The translations under genes were made by a program, and so were the position numbers. Shown piece after piece: positions 1-8,339 of a stretch of DNA of 64,000 nucleotides; position 1 is the first letter of the stretch, and each line of letters begins with the position of its first letter. The notes beneath the pieces are model-generated. The model had not been told where the DNA came from and did not search any database. It worked only from the letters and a program-made list of their open reading frames with translations. This stretch comes from an uncultured Actinomycetes bacterium (GTDB lineage: Bacteria; Actinomycetota; Actinomycetes; Nanopelagicales; Nanopelagicaceae). Where the stretch lies: NCBI GenBank assembly GCA_903834515.1, contig CAILJM010000019.1, forward strand, positions 22,020 through 86,019, in the 5' to 3' direction.

Positions 1-1
1 G

Positions 2-895
2 CGTCCTGGTGGTTCATTCATCTTCGCTGGACCATCTGGCGTCGGTAAGACGGAACTCTCTCGCACTCTTGCAGAGTTCCTCTTCGGCGACTCTGATGCG
101 CTTATCCAACTTGATATGTCTGAATATTCTGAGAAGCACACAGCATCTCGTCTCTTTGGCGCACCTCCTGGATATGTTGGATATGACGAGGGTGGTCAGC
201 TCACCGAGAAAGTTCGTCGCAAGCCGTTCTCTGTCGTTCTCTTTGATGAGATCGAGAAGGCACATCCAGATATCTTCAACTCCCTCTTGCAGGTACTTGA
301 AGATGGCCGCCTCACCGATTCCCAGGGTCGAACAGTTGATTTCAAGAACACTGTGATCATCATGACCACCAACCTTGGTACTCGAGATATTTCAAAGACA
401 CTCGGTCTTGGATTCCACAACTCCTCCGATGCACTCGGTAACTACGAGCGGATGAAGGCGAAAGTTGCCGATGAGTTGAAGAATCACTTCCGCCCAGAGT
501 TCTTGAACCGTATCGATGATGTCGTTGTCTTCCATCAACTCTCGGAGGCAGAGATCATTCAGATCGTCGATCTCATGATTGCAAACCTCGATGAGCGACT
601 TCGTGCAAAAGATATGGCGATTGAGCTCACCTCTGTCGCAAAGAGCCTCTTAGCTGCACGAGGTTATGATCCGCTTCTTGGTGCTCGCCCATTGCGACGC
701 ACAATCCAGCGAGAGATTGAAGATGTTCTTTCAGAGAAGATTCTCTTTGGCGATGTAAAACCGGGAGAGATCACGTTGGTGGATGTTGAGGGCGAAGGCC
801 CATCCGCAACATTTACCTTCCGTGGAGTACCAAAGGCGACCATGCCTGATACTCCTGGCGATCTCACGAGTAATACAGCTCCAAGTAACGACTAA
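2..895 (+). CDS. clpC: ClpC AAA+ unfoldase, C-terminal part (5' truncated)
   Basis: The reading frame is open from base 2, so only the last 297 residues are in the window. They make up the second AAA+ domain of a Clp/Hsp100 unfoldase, which feeds substrates to the ClpP protease in the cytoplasm. Visible landmarks are Walker A GPSGVGKT (residues 11-18), Walker B VVLFDEIEKAHPD, the sensor-1 stretch TTNLG, and the C-terminal small domain with LGARPLRRTIQREIED. The LGF tripeptide in TLGLGF fits the ClpP-docking loop, which argues for ClpC and against ClpB, which lacks it. The 3' end overlaps the convergent mutY gene by 4 bases. The N-terminal domains are off the window, so ClpC versus another ClpP-partner Hsp100 rests on the loop and on the actinobacterial neighbourhood. 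Confidence 0.93.
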   Translation, partial: RPGGSFIFAGPSGVGKTELSRTLAEFLFGDSDALIQLDMSEYSEKHTASRLFGAPPGYVGYDEGGQLTEKVRRKPFSVVLFDEIEKAHPDIFNSLLQVLEDGRLTDSQGRTVDFKNTVIIMTTNLGTRDISKTLGLGFHNSSDALGNYERMKAKVADELKNHFRPEFLNRIDDVVVFHQLSEAEIIQIVDLMIANLDERLRAKDMAIELTSVAKSLLAARGYDPLLGARPLRRTIQREIEDVLSEKILFGDVKPGEITLVDVEGEGPSATFTFRGVPKATMPDTPGDLTSNTAPSND

Positions 896-1746
896 TCAGC
901 TAATTTAAATCGATTGCCGGTCGCCTCAATGAGGTGGTCGGCAATCAGGCTTTGTAGGGCCCTTTCACTCTGCTCATTCTCATCCCACAGTGCGAGCAAG
1001 GTAGCTTTTTCCCCACTCTTATTTTCGCGCAAATATTGGATGATCTGACCGCGACATTGGCGATCAGTGCCAGCCCAGGCCTGCTTCCGTTTAACAATTT
1101 CGCTCTTGGGATAACCAGAAGCGCGCCACGCGCACGTATTCATGACGGGACACTGAACGCATAAGGGCGAGCGAGCAGTGCAGACAAGCGCTCCTAACTC
1201 CATTGTTGCAGCTGCCCAGAGTGCACCGCTCTGTGGGATCAACTCGCTCCGTAACTTACGTTCGACTTGGGATGGCGATGCCGATGGCGATTCAACGCCA
1301 TCGAACTGTCTCGCAAAGAACCTTCGAATATTAATATCGAGAACAAGTGCATTGTCGTTGTATGCAAAGGATGCAATTGCCGCAGCTGTGTACTCACCTA
1401 CGCCAGGAAGGGTCCGCAACTCTTCGATGGTACGGGGTACGTGATTATCAAAGTTAGATGCGATCAACCCAGCCGATTCATGGAGACGAACTGCCCGGCG
1501 GGGGTAACCAAGTCGTCCCCAGGCTGAAATAGCATCAGATCTCTTTGAGGCAGCAAGATCAGCAGGTGTTGGCCAGCGCTCGATCCATTCATGCCATTTA
1601 GGGAGGACTCGCTGCACCGGGGTCTGTTGCAACATAAACTCTGAGATCATGACTCCCCAGGGGGAGCTCGCTCGCCATGGCAAATCTCGTTTGTTCTGCT
1701 CGAACCAATCGAGAACTAACTCTGGCTTCATTAACCGATTCTTCAT
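892..1746 (-). CDS. mutY: A/G-specific adenine DNA glycosylase MutY
   Basis: Base-excision repair enzyme that removes adenine mispaired with 8-oxoguanine. The 284 residues carry the catalytic Glu36 in SEFMLQQT, the helix-hairpin-helix LPGVGEYTAAA (about 113-123), the catalytic Asp137 in VLDINIRR, and the [4Fe-4S] ligands Cys189, Cys196, Cys199 and Cys205 with C-x6-C-x2-C-x5-C spacing. It is shorter than E. coli MutY (350 aa) and lacks most of the C-terminal 8-oxoG recognition domain, as is common in actinobacteria. The ATG at 1746 overlaps the radA stop (TAATG). A second in-frame ATG at 1731 was created by a 15-bp tandem duplication, so the protein may start five residues later. It is probably cotranscribed with radA. 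Confidence 0.95.
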   Translation of the reverse strand: MKNRLMKPELVLDWFEQNKRDLPWRASSPWGVMISEFMLQQTPVQRVLPKWHEWIERWPTPADLAASKRSDAISAWGRLGYPRRAVRLHESAGLIASNFDNHVPRTIEELRTLPGVGEYTAAAIASFAYNDNALVLDINIRRFFARQFDGVESPSASPSQVERKLRSELIPQSGALWAAATMELGALVCTARSPLCVQCPVMNTCAWRASGYPKSEIVKRKQAWAGTDRQCRGQIIQYLRENKSGEKATLLALWDENEQSERALQSLIADHLIEATGNRFKLAD

Positions 1747-1755
1747 TAACCGATC
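1726..1755. repeat. 15-bp tandem duplication across radA stop / mutY start
   Basis: Two adjacent 15-base copies, cttcattaaccgatt (1726-1740) and cttcattaaccgatc (1741-1755), differ only in the last base. Read on the minus strand, each copy contains the TAATG stop-start junction. The copy length is a multiple of three, so the mutY frame is kept and the protein begins MKNRLMKPEL with two possible starts. Confidence 0.95.
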
Positions 1756-3122
1756 TTGACGCGAGCGATCGCTTGTTCCAGTCGTGCAACTTCCATGACT
1801 TCGATGCCTGAAACTTTGATCTCTGAGCCGACTGGAACCATTGCCCGCTTGAATCCAAGTCGTGCAGCTTCGGCTATGCGTTGTTGCGCGCCGGTGACCT
1901 TTCGAATCTCCCCAGCCAAACCAACTTCACCGATGGCGACCAGATCAGCTGGTAGTGCTAATCCTTTTGCCGCTGATGCTACAGAGAGAGCGACAGCTAA
2001 ATCTGCTGACGGTTCATTCATCTTCATCCCGCCAACAGTTGCAACATAGACATCACGACCCGATAAGCGAATATTTGCGCGTAATTCAAGCACGGCCAAA
2101 GTCATTGCGGTGCGAGGATTATCAAGACCGGAAGTTACTCGACGGGAGTTTCCGTAATCTCGACCTTCGGCGACTGGGAGTCCGACGAGTGATTGAATCT
2201 CTGCGAGCAATGGTCGTCGTCCTTCTAGCGCCACGGTGACACAAGTACCGGGAACTGGTTCAGTGTGACGGGTGGTAAAGAGACCGGTGGGGTCGGTCAG
2301 AGATTCGATTCCATTCTCGGTCATATCAAAACAACCAACTTCATCAGAGGCGCCAAAGCGATTCTTCATTGCCCTAATGAGCCGCAAACGTGAATGACGT
2401 TCGCCTTCAAAGTTAAGTACAACGTCTACTAAGTGTTCAAGAAGGCGAGGACCCGCAATTGAACCATCTTTAGTTACGTGTCCTACGAGAACTACTGTGA
2501 TGTTACGTTCCTTTGCGATTCGGATGAGCGCGCCCGCAACCTCACGAACTTGGGTTACGCCACCAGGCGCTCCATCAACCGCTACCGATGCGATCGTTTG
2601 AATAGAGTCGATGATCAAAAGTTCTGGCTTTACTTGATCTATGTGAGCAATTACTGCGCCGAGTTCAGTCTCTGCGGCAAGCCAAAGATGTGAATCAATT
2701 GCGCTCAATCTTTCGGCGCGAAGTCGGACTTGAGATGCTGACTCTTCTCCGCTGATGTAGAGCGCCGACATATTTTGCCGAGCACTTTCGGCAGCAACTG
2801 AGAGTAAGAGCGTTGATTTTCCAACGCCGGGCTCACCAGCAAGGAGGATTGCCGCGCCAGGAACAAGCCCACCGCCTAGCACTCGATCCAACTCGGAGAC
2901 GCCTGAACTTCTCGCCTTTGCCTTCTCGAGATTGACCTCACCAATAGGAGTTGCTGCAGTCGTGACGGTTCCAGCAACTAATGAGAGTTTCTTCGGTGCT
3001 GCAATCTCTTCGACGCTACCCCAGGCCTGACATTCACCACATCGGCCAACCCACTTGGTGCTTGTCCAGCCGCACTCAGTACAGCGGAATGGGTCTTTTG
3101 CGGGAGTTGAACTTTTGGCCAC
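1746..3122 (-). CDS. radA: DNA repair protein RadA
   Basis: RecA-like ATPase that acts on recombination intermediates. The 458 residues have the expected order: an N-terminal zinc ribbon (Cys14, Cys17, Cys28, Cys31), Walker A GEPGVGKS (96-103), the diagnostic KNRFG motif near residue 250, and a C-terminal Lon-like domain with GGMKMNEPSADLAVAL. The start is GTG at 3122, preceded by TAGGCT (3134-3129) and a 6-nt gap, which fits a leaderless mRNA. mutY follows with a 1-base overlap. In many actinobacteria disA (diadenylate cyclase) follows radA directly; it is absent here. Confidence 0.96.
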   Translation of the reverse strand: MAKSSTPAKDPFRCTECGWTSTKWVGRCGECQAWGSVEEIAAPKKLSLVAGTVTTAATPIGEVNLEKAKARSSGVSELDRVLGGGLVPGAAILLAGEPGVGKSTLLLSVAAESARQNMSALYISGEESASQVRLRAERLSAIDSHLWLAAETELGAVIAHIDQVKPELLIIDSIQTIASVAVDGAPGGVTQVREVAGALIRIAKERNITVVLVGHVTKDGSIAGPRLLEHLVDVVLNFEGERHSRLRLIRAMKNRFGASDEVGCFDMTENGIESLTDPTGLFTTRHTEPVPGTCVTVALEGRRPLLAEIQSLVGLPVAEGRDYGNSRRVTSGLDNPRTAMTLAVLELRANIRLSGRDVYVATVGGMKMNEPSADLAVALSVASAAKGLALPADLVAIGEVGLAGEIRKVTGAQQRIAEAARLGFKRAMVPVGSEIKVSGIEVMEVARLEQAIARVKIG

Positions 3123-3128
3123 GGAAGT

Positions 3129-3134
3129 AGCCTA
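3129..3134 (-). promoter_or_regulatory. -10 element TAGGCT, leaderless start of radA
   Basis: TAGGCT on the minus strand ends exactly 6 nt before the GTG at 3122. This places the expected transcription start on the first base of the start codon. Confidence 0.65.
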
Positions 3135-3169
3135 GCCCTCTGGACTGACTGGCGCTCGGTTGCGTTGAA

Positions 3170-3994
3170 TTACTTGCGTGCGGCAGCTGCTGCAGCAGTT
3201 GCAGGATGAATCACAAAGAGCGGCAATAAGCGCTTTGCATTCTCTGCCTCTGTGAGTCGAATCGCTTCGACTCGGGCATCGCAATATTTCACGAGCTCGG
3301 CGTAGCCAGCAACTCCCATCAAGGTTTCAAGTTCTACCTTATTTGACTTGTAAACCGGATCGGCACCTACATGGGCCTCGGTATTGCCAGTGCAATACCA
3401 ATCAAAATCATCGCCGCCATCGCCCCAGGCTTTTCGTTCGTACTCACCAATGACCGTGATTGAAACCGTCTGATCGCCAACTTCTCGCTCTTCAAAGGAA
3501 CGACGAATCGGCAGTTGCCAACAGACATCTGGCTTTGTCTCAACAAAGTGGACACCTTCTTTGAGAGCAAGGTGATGGAGTACGCATCCAAAGGTTCCGG
3601 TATATCCCTCGGCTTCGTAGCCGACTCGGTTGAGGAAGATACAGCTCTCATCGATCATGCGCGTTTTACGATCTTTATCGAAACCAACATCCGAGATATT
3701 TAATTTGCTGCCCTTCATCTTTGAGTGGGCCTCGTCGTAGTACTGCCACATATCTGGCGTTAAGCGTTCAGCAATTTTGAGCGTCCGTGCTTCATCATCG
3801 GCATCAGAGTAATAAGCACCATCAGAACAGCAGCCAGCATTTGGCTTATCTGCATCGATGCCACAGCAGCCAGCTCCGTAAATACAGGTGAAGTAGGAGG
3901 TGAGCCAGGTGAGATCACACTTAAAAATCTCTTGTGGGTTCGCAGGATCTGGGAATTCAACCCAGTCGCGAGCAAAGTTTGGTGAGACCTCCAT
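3170..3994 (-). CDS. Cysteine-rich conserved protein of unknown function
   Basis: I do not recognise a named family with certainty. The 274-residue protein has no signal peptide or membrane segment and is probably cytoplasmic. It contains 11 cysteines, six of them in the first 55 residues: a single Cys in FKCDL, one in FTCIY, and the pairs AGCCG and AGCCSD. Further single cysteines follow in ESCIF, FGCVL, DVCWQ, WYCTG and KYCDA. Paired cysteines of this kind recall metal-binding CxxxCC proteins such as the YkgJ type, but that is only a resemblance. Its ATG at 3994 follows TAGGCT (4009-4004) by 9 nt. It is divergent from proC and upstream of radA on the same strand, with radA having its own promoter. 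Confidence 0.8.
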   Translation of the reverse strand: MEVSPNFARDWVEFPDPANPQEIFKCDLTWLTSYFTCIYGAGCCGIDADKPNAGCCSDGAYYSDADDEARTLKIAERLTPDMWQYYDEAHSKMKGSKLNISDVGFDKDRKTRMIDESCIFLNRVGYEAEGYTGTFGCVLHHLALKEGVHFVETKPDVCWQLPIRRSFEEREVGDQTVSITVIGEYERKAWGDGGDDFDWYCTGNTEAHVGADPVYKSNKVELETLMGVAGYAELVKYCDARVEAIRLTEAENAKRLLPLFVIHPATAAAAAARK

Positions 3995-4003
3995 AGTGGC
4001 GCA

Positions 4004-4009
4004 AGCCTA
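4004..4009 (-). promoter_or_regulatory. Probable -10 TAGGCT of the cysteine-rich gene
   Basis: TAGGCT on the minus strand lies 9 nt before the ATG at 3994, so a leader of only a few bases is expected. Confidence 0.5.
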
Positions 4010-4073
4010 GTTAATGAGCCTCAAAAGTAACAATTGAAAGCGAGACCTTGTTAATAATGGCGTGGTCGATCGT

Positions 4074-4117
4074 GTTAGGCCAGCTAAGCCTGTTAGGTCG
4101 GGTTTCTCGCCGTTAGG
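4074..4117. repeat. Three GTTAGG direct repeats upstream of proC
   Basis: GTTAGG occurs at 4074-4079, 4092-4097 and 4112-4117, spaced 18 and 20 bases apart, in the divergent spacer just upstream of the proC -10 element. This could be a regulator-binding array, but no known operator is recognised. Confidence 0.5.
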
Positions 4118-4123
4118 TAGAGT
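4118..4123 (+). promoter_or_regulatory. -10 element TAGAGT, leaderless start of proC
   Basis: TAGAGT is followed by 6 nt and then the ATG at 4130, the same geometry seen at many other starts in this window. Confidence 0.65.
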
Positions 4124-4129
4124 TCGCTC

Positions 4130-4930
4130 ATGAGTACATGCGTGGGAATTGTCGGCGTTGGAAATATGGGCGAAGCGCTCTTAGCGGGGCTTATCAGTTC
4201 GGGTCATCCGACCTCGCAGATCTGCATCACCGATAAACGCGGCGATCACGCCACTGCTCTCGCTACAAAGTATGGGGTCATACAACAGGGGCTCTCAGAA
4301 ATTGCCGCTGAGTGTGAAGTTATCTTGGTAGTAGTGAAGCCACAGGATCTCGCATCAACGCTCGAATCTTTGAAAGCCACCCTTGGTCCGCGAGCACTTC
4401 TGGTCTCTTTTGTCGCTGGGAAAACGATCAAGAGTATTGAAGCAATTATTGGCGGATCTCATGGTGTTATTCGAGTAATGCCTAATACCCCAACGCTGAT
4501 TGGCAAGGGGATGGCTGCGATCTCGCCAGGTGAGTACGCCACCTCGGAAGATCTTGGTTTTGTACGTCACTTCCTTGGTGCAAGTGGAAAAGTTGTAGAA
4601 GTTGAAGAGAAGCTTCAAGATGCCGTGACCGCGACGAGTGGTTCGGGGCCGGCATACTTCTTCGCTTTTGTAGAAGCGATGATTCAAGGTGGAGAGCAAC
4701 TTGGTCTACCAACCGAGATAGCGACAGAGTTGACAGTTCAGACGATCATCGGTGCCGCAGGAATGCTTGCCGAGAGCGGCAAAGATGCAAAAACGCTTCG
4801 CGAAAATGTTACGAGCCCACATGGAACCACTGCGGCTGCGCTCGCATCATTTGATTCAGCCGACCTTACGCAGATTGTAAGAGTTGCAATGAAAGCAGCA
4901 GCGGATCGTTCGGCCGAACTAGCTCTATGA
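4130..4930 (+). CDS. proC: Pyrroline-5-carboxylate reductase
   Basis: Catalyses the last step of proline synthesis, the NAD(P)H reduction of 1-pyrroline-5-carboxylate. The 266 residues begin with a Rossmann motif (GIVGVGNMGEA, residues 6-16), continue with VIRVMPNTP, and have the substrate-binding C-terminal domain with SGSGPAYFFAFVEAM and VTSPHGTTAAAL, the conserved P5CR signature. The length is normal for the family. The ATG at 4130 sits 6 nt after TAGAGT and has no Shine-Dalgarno sequence. The stop overlaps the ATG of the next gene (ATGA), so the secreted protein downstream is probably translationally coupled although it has no obvious metabolic link. Confidence 0.96.
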   Translation: MSTCVGIVGVGNMGEALLAGLISSGHPTSQICITDKRGDHATALATKYGVIQQGLSEIAAECEVILVVVKPQDLASTLESLKATLGPRALLVSFVAGKTIKSIEAIIGGSHGVIRVMPNTPTLIGKGMAAISPGEYATSEDLGFVRHFLGASGKVVEVEEKLQDAVTATSGSGPAYFFAFVEAMIQGGEQLGLPTEIATELTVQTIIGAAGMLAESGKDAKTLRENVTSPHGTTAAALASFDSADLTQIVRVAMKAAADRSAELAL

Positions 4931-5865
4931 AAATTAGGGGCACAAGAGTTAAGAGAGCGCAATTCTCACGTGCTCTCGCGATTCTCTTGATTGCCACCAC
5001 AATTCCCGCGCAGGCTGCTTCAAAGCCCAAGCAGGTAAAGATGACAGAGTTACCCACTCTCGTGGAGAGTAATTTTTTTGCCGGAAATGGCGCTCAGTGG
5101 TTTAAGACTCTGCTCACTAAGAACTCATTATTCGTAATTGGCACTTCGGAACCAGCGGGTGGCCCGACGCAAGCCGAAGTAATCGCGATCGATCCACGCA
5201 CTGGTTCTTCCTTATGGGATCTGCCAATACCAACGGAAACCGACTCGATTGAAACGAGCGCAACCATTGATCCGACAGGAAATATATGGGTTCTGGGCCT
5301 TAGCTCTCCGGCAGTTCCCACGAATTCTCCGCAACCAAGACCATCAGGAGTTCCGAATCCGAGTGGAGTCACTATAGAACCGACCCCAGCAACCCGAGCT
5401 GACCTCAGCCGTATCACCGTATGGGAAGTGAATCCGAGCGGGAATCTAGCGGCGACTTATCAATACGATGCCGGAAAAGTTTTTAATCCACAATCGATTT
5501 CATTTGCGAAAGGATTATTTCTGATTGCGGGAAGCGATTTCCACCTAACTTTGGATCAAACTGGAAAATTCAGCAAGTTTGTTCAAGCAAGTTATGTTCC
5601 ACCAAAGAAGAGTTCAATCGATAGTTTTAAAGATGGTTTATATATCTGGAAGAGTTATTTAACGAAATCCTCGATTCCAGGAGTTGTTGGTTGGAAACCC
5701 CAGAAATCAGAGCGAGTAATTCTTAAAGTTGGATCACGAACCGGAACGATTTACAGCGCTTACAAGGTGAGCGATGAACTACTTTCGTTAGATTTTCTCA
5801 GCGGTCTTGGCTTGGCCGTTACTTCACAAACTCCAAATGGTTATGCGATCTCACTTCTTAAATAA
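4927..5865 (+). CDS. Secreted beta-propeller-like protein, unknown function
   Basis: The 312-residue protein starts with a basic n-region and a hydrophobic core, then a likely signal peptidase site after TIPAQA (about residue 30), so it should be exported. The body has short repeats that recall PQQ-like or quinoprotein-type propeller blades, such as EVIAIDPRTGSSLWDLPIP and SATIDPTGNIWVLGLS. A Pro/Ser-rich low-complexity linker (about 132-155) interrupts the propeller. No catalytic motif is visible. It overlaps proC by 4 bases and its 3' end overlaps the convergent metallopeptidase-like gene by 15 bases. The fold assignment is an inference from repeat character only. Confidence 0.75.
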   Translation: MKIRGTRVKRAQFSRALAILLIATTIPAQAASKPKQVKMTELPTLVESNFFAGNGAQWFKTLLTKNSLFVIGTSEPAGGPTQAEVIAIDPRTGSSLWDLPIPTETDSIETSATIDPTGNIWVLGLSSPAVPTNSPQPRPSGVPNPSGVTIEPTPATRADLSRITVWEVNPSGNLAATYQYDAGKVFNPQSISFAKGLFLIAGSDFHLTLDQTGKFSKFVQASYVPPKKSSIDSFKDGLYIWKSYLTKSSIPGVVGWKPQKSERVILKVGSRTGTIYSAYKVSDELLSLDFLSGLGLAVTSQTPNGYAISLLK

Positions 5866-8235
5866 GCGCATCGCCCCATTAACTCCCGCCAACGCATATT
5901 GAATCTTATTGAGTGTAATCCACTCGTAACGAGCAGATTTGCTGAAGTCAAAGCCTGAGACGAGTGATATTCCTTTATCAGCGCTGTTGATTGCGCAGAG
6001 TCGATTCTGGCAGCTCACGAGTATGTGGCTTCCATCTGTTGCAATTGCCGGTTGTGGAGTGCCAAAGAAATCTGAAGGGGTTGAGGTAACAACAGGGGTG
6101 CTATTGGTAAGCGTTGCCCAACGGATTTGGTCAGCGTTCGGAAGTGCGATGCCTGTGGAGGCGAGCCAAGCGCCGCTTACCACTCCTTTATTCTGCGTCA
6201 GGGCGAGATCGAAACCTGCAATAGTCGTGCCATTTCCAGCGGGATCAGGCGTGGAATAGACCCAATCTTCTGGATAGATGGTCTGACGAGTTGCAAACCG
6301 AAGTTCGCCTCTCGTAGGGACCTTATCTTGGTTTACCTGAAGCACAGAGTCATAGAGGAGATAAACAGAATTTCCGATATTGAGCGCCTTCAGATGAAAA
6401 CCGACATCTCCAGTTGAGCGACCGTTGGTATCACGGTCTCCATCGATAATTTCATAACTCCACTTACCAGCGACCTTTGTAGCCCCGAGGAGGATTCCTT
6501 GAGATTCGTCACGGTAGAAAACTTGAAGCCCACCCGGCGTTGAAACACAGGCATTCGATACAGAGACATCACTCGAAGTTCGGGTGCGTATCGGATCCTT
6601 GTAATCATTGATCACCGATCCATTTCCGTCTACAACTTCGTAAGCCCACTTCTTGCCATCAAAGGAGGCGTGCCTTAGATCTTTCTCTTTGGTATCAGAG
6701 TAGAAAATATTTAAGGTCTCAACCTTGCCTAGCTTTGCACTACAGAGCGAGAGCGCACCATTCAGGTTGTCGAGGGTCTTTCCAGATTTGTCAGAATTTC
6801 CATCCAGAACAAGGGCGCTCCATTTTTTGCCATCAAAAGTCGCCATCTTTAAATATCCAGATTTACTATCGGAATAGACGATGATCGGTTTACCGCCATA
6901 AGTCGCCGTCGTTAAATACTTCGCATCAGCAGTTGGATCGATGATTGAACTCTTCCAAACGGCCTGAGGAACCACGTTATTTGTTGTGGCAACTGCAGAA
7001 GAACCGAACTGTTCATTTGATGCAGTAACACTAAATGAGTAATTGCCGCCGTTTCGAAGTCCCAAGATAGTGATAGGACTTTCTGTACCGGAGACGCTTT
7101 GACCGCTTTGATTTACCCTGACGGTATAGCTATCGACGTGAGCGGTTCGAGCATTTGCAGGGGGATCGAAGGTAATAATCGCTGATTTATCAGCAACGAG
7201 CGCCTTCACGTTGCGTGGCACTGATGGCGCACTTGTAGCAACACCTGCGGGAGGTTTGACCAACATATCCTGCATCATCGCAAGCAAGAGTGGTCCTGGG
7301 TCATGGAAGATCTCTGCCGCATTAAGGCTTGGACACATAACGGCATTGGCGCCGCTATCGCTGAAAGTTGCTTGATCAAGGTGGCTGACTGATGAGCCGC
7401 TTTGGTAGGGATTCGGCGTATAGAGAAGTGGTTTAACCCCCGCATTCGCGTGAATGCCATTGGCGCCAGACCAAACAAGTGGACTGATGAGAGCCTTGCC
7501 GAGTTCTGCGGAAGGGGATGCAAGATCGGCAAGTCGGGAGCCATCTTGAGTCTGCGCATATGCATCAAAAGGCGTTGGTTGATCTATTGAACCCAATCCG
7601 AAGAAGTTGTCATACGTATCGTTTGAAAGAAAGCCGAGTCCATGGCCAAGCTCATGCAAGAGAATGGATTCCAAGTCGTATTGACTAGGAGGACAGTTTC
7701 CATCGGTTCCTAAGTAAAAAACTCGTGACATAGTTTCGTTCAAGCGGATTTCAATCTCAGGATTTGTTGAATCTAAATCTTTTCCGGCAAGCGCATTTGC
7801 CATCGCGGATGGATACCACAGCTCTGAGTCAGGCGCCCCGCTGAAGGCATGAAAGAATTTAACCGGTGTTGCCGACGCCAAGATCGATGTCGATGCTTGT
7901 CTGGCATAGATCGCGTGGATGTTGACAGGTACAGCTGATTTCCAGTTTGCAGCCCAAGTATCCACTGCTGCTTGAATTGCTGCCTTCTCATTTTCTGGAA
8001 CATTTGTATAAGAAATAGCGAATGTGCTCTGCGCGGTTGCATACTTTGGATGCGAGACATATGAGGTGCTCGCTTTTGCAAGCGATTTTGCAGTAGATGT
8101 ACCCGCGTAATAATTGGTCCAGCCAGCGGGAGCCCAATCAACGGTTGTTGCACTCGCCACTGTTACAGGGGATAGCAGGCTGGCGAGAAGTGCTAGCGGG
8201 GTAAGGACCCTGGCCCATTTCAATATCGACCGCAT
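5851..8235 (-). CDS. Secreted metallopeptidase-like protein with FN3 and propeller repeats
   Basis: This 794-residue exported protein has a signal peptide (cleavage near ASA, about residue 29). The peptidase-like domain carries HELGHGLGF with the HExxH at 194-198. At the third zinc-ligand position of a metzincin (His+10) there is Ser204. A fibronectin type III domain spans about 337-423. Residues 426-794 hold at least three clear and two weaker repeats of the type FYSD-x-LRxASFDGKKW-x-VVDGN, which suggests a small beta-propeller that may bind a polymer. It probably acts on extracellular protein or on the cell wall; whether it is catalytically active is uncertain because of the ligand change. 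The ATG at 8235 follows TAGGCT by 8 nt. Confidence 0.82.
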   Translation of the reverse strand: MRSILKWARVLTPLALLASLLSPVTVASATTVDWAPAGWTNYYAGTSTAKSLAKASTSYVSHPKYATAQSTFAISYTNVPENEKAAIQAAVDTWAANWKSAVPVNIHAIYARQASTSILASATPVKFFHAFSGAPDSELWYPSAMANALAGKDLDSTNPEIEIRLNETMSRVFYLGTDGNCPPSQYDLESILLHELGHGLGFLSNDTYDNFFGLGSIDQPTPFDAYAQTQDGSRLADLASPSAELGKALISPLVWSGANGIHANAGVKPLLYTPNPYQSGSSVSHLDQATFSDSGANAVMCPSLNAAEIFHDPGPLLLAMMQDMLVKPPAGVATSAPSVPRNVKALVADKSAIITFDPPANARTAHVDSYTVRVNQSGQSVSGTESPITILGLRNGGNYSFSVTASNEQFGSSAVATTNNVVPQAVWKSSIIDPTADAKYLTTATYGGKPIIVYSDSKSGYLKMATFDGKKWSALVLDGNSDKSGKTLDNLNGALSLCSAKLGKVETLNIFYSDTKEKDLRHASFDGKKWAYEVVDGNGSVINDYKDPIRTRTSSDVSVSNACVSTPGGLQVFYRDESQGILLGATKVAGKWSYEIIDGDRDTNGRSTGDVGFHLKALNIGNSVYLLYDSVLQVNQDKVPTRGELRFATRQTIYPEDWVYSTPDPAGNGTTIAGFDLALTQNKGVVSGAWLASTGIALPNADQIRWATLTNSTPVVTSTPSDFFGTPQPAIATDGSHILVSCQNRLCAINSADKGISLVSGFDFSKSARYEWITLNKIQYALAGVNGAMRLFKK

Positions 8236-8243
8236 AATGCGAA

Positions 8244-8249
8244 AGCCTA
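8244..8249 (-). promoter_or_regulatory. Probable -10 TAGGCT of the metallopeptidase-like gene
   Basis: TAGGCT on the minus strand lies 8 nt before the ATG at 8235, near the leaderless spacing used elsewhere in the window. Confidence 0.5.
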
Positions 8250-8339
8250 TCCATCTATGGCTATTTACAAATACTCTTGCCGAGGGGGGATCATTAAATT
8301 GCCAGGTTTTAAGCAGAAACTATTCAGGGAGGGGCCGAA

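Noticed and set aside
9..356. Plus-strand 115-residue open frame at the window start
   Set aside because: It is out of frame with the ClpC AAA+ domain, which covers the same bases with strong motifs.
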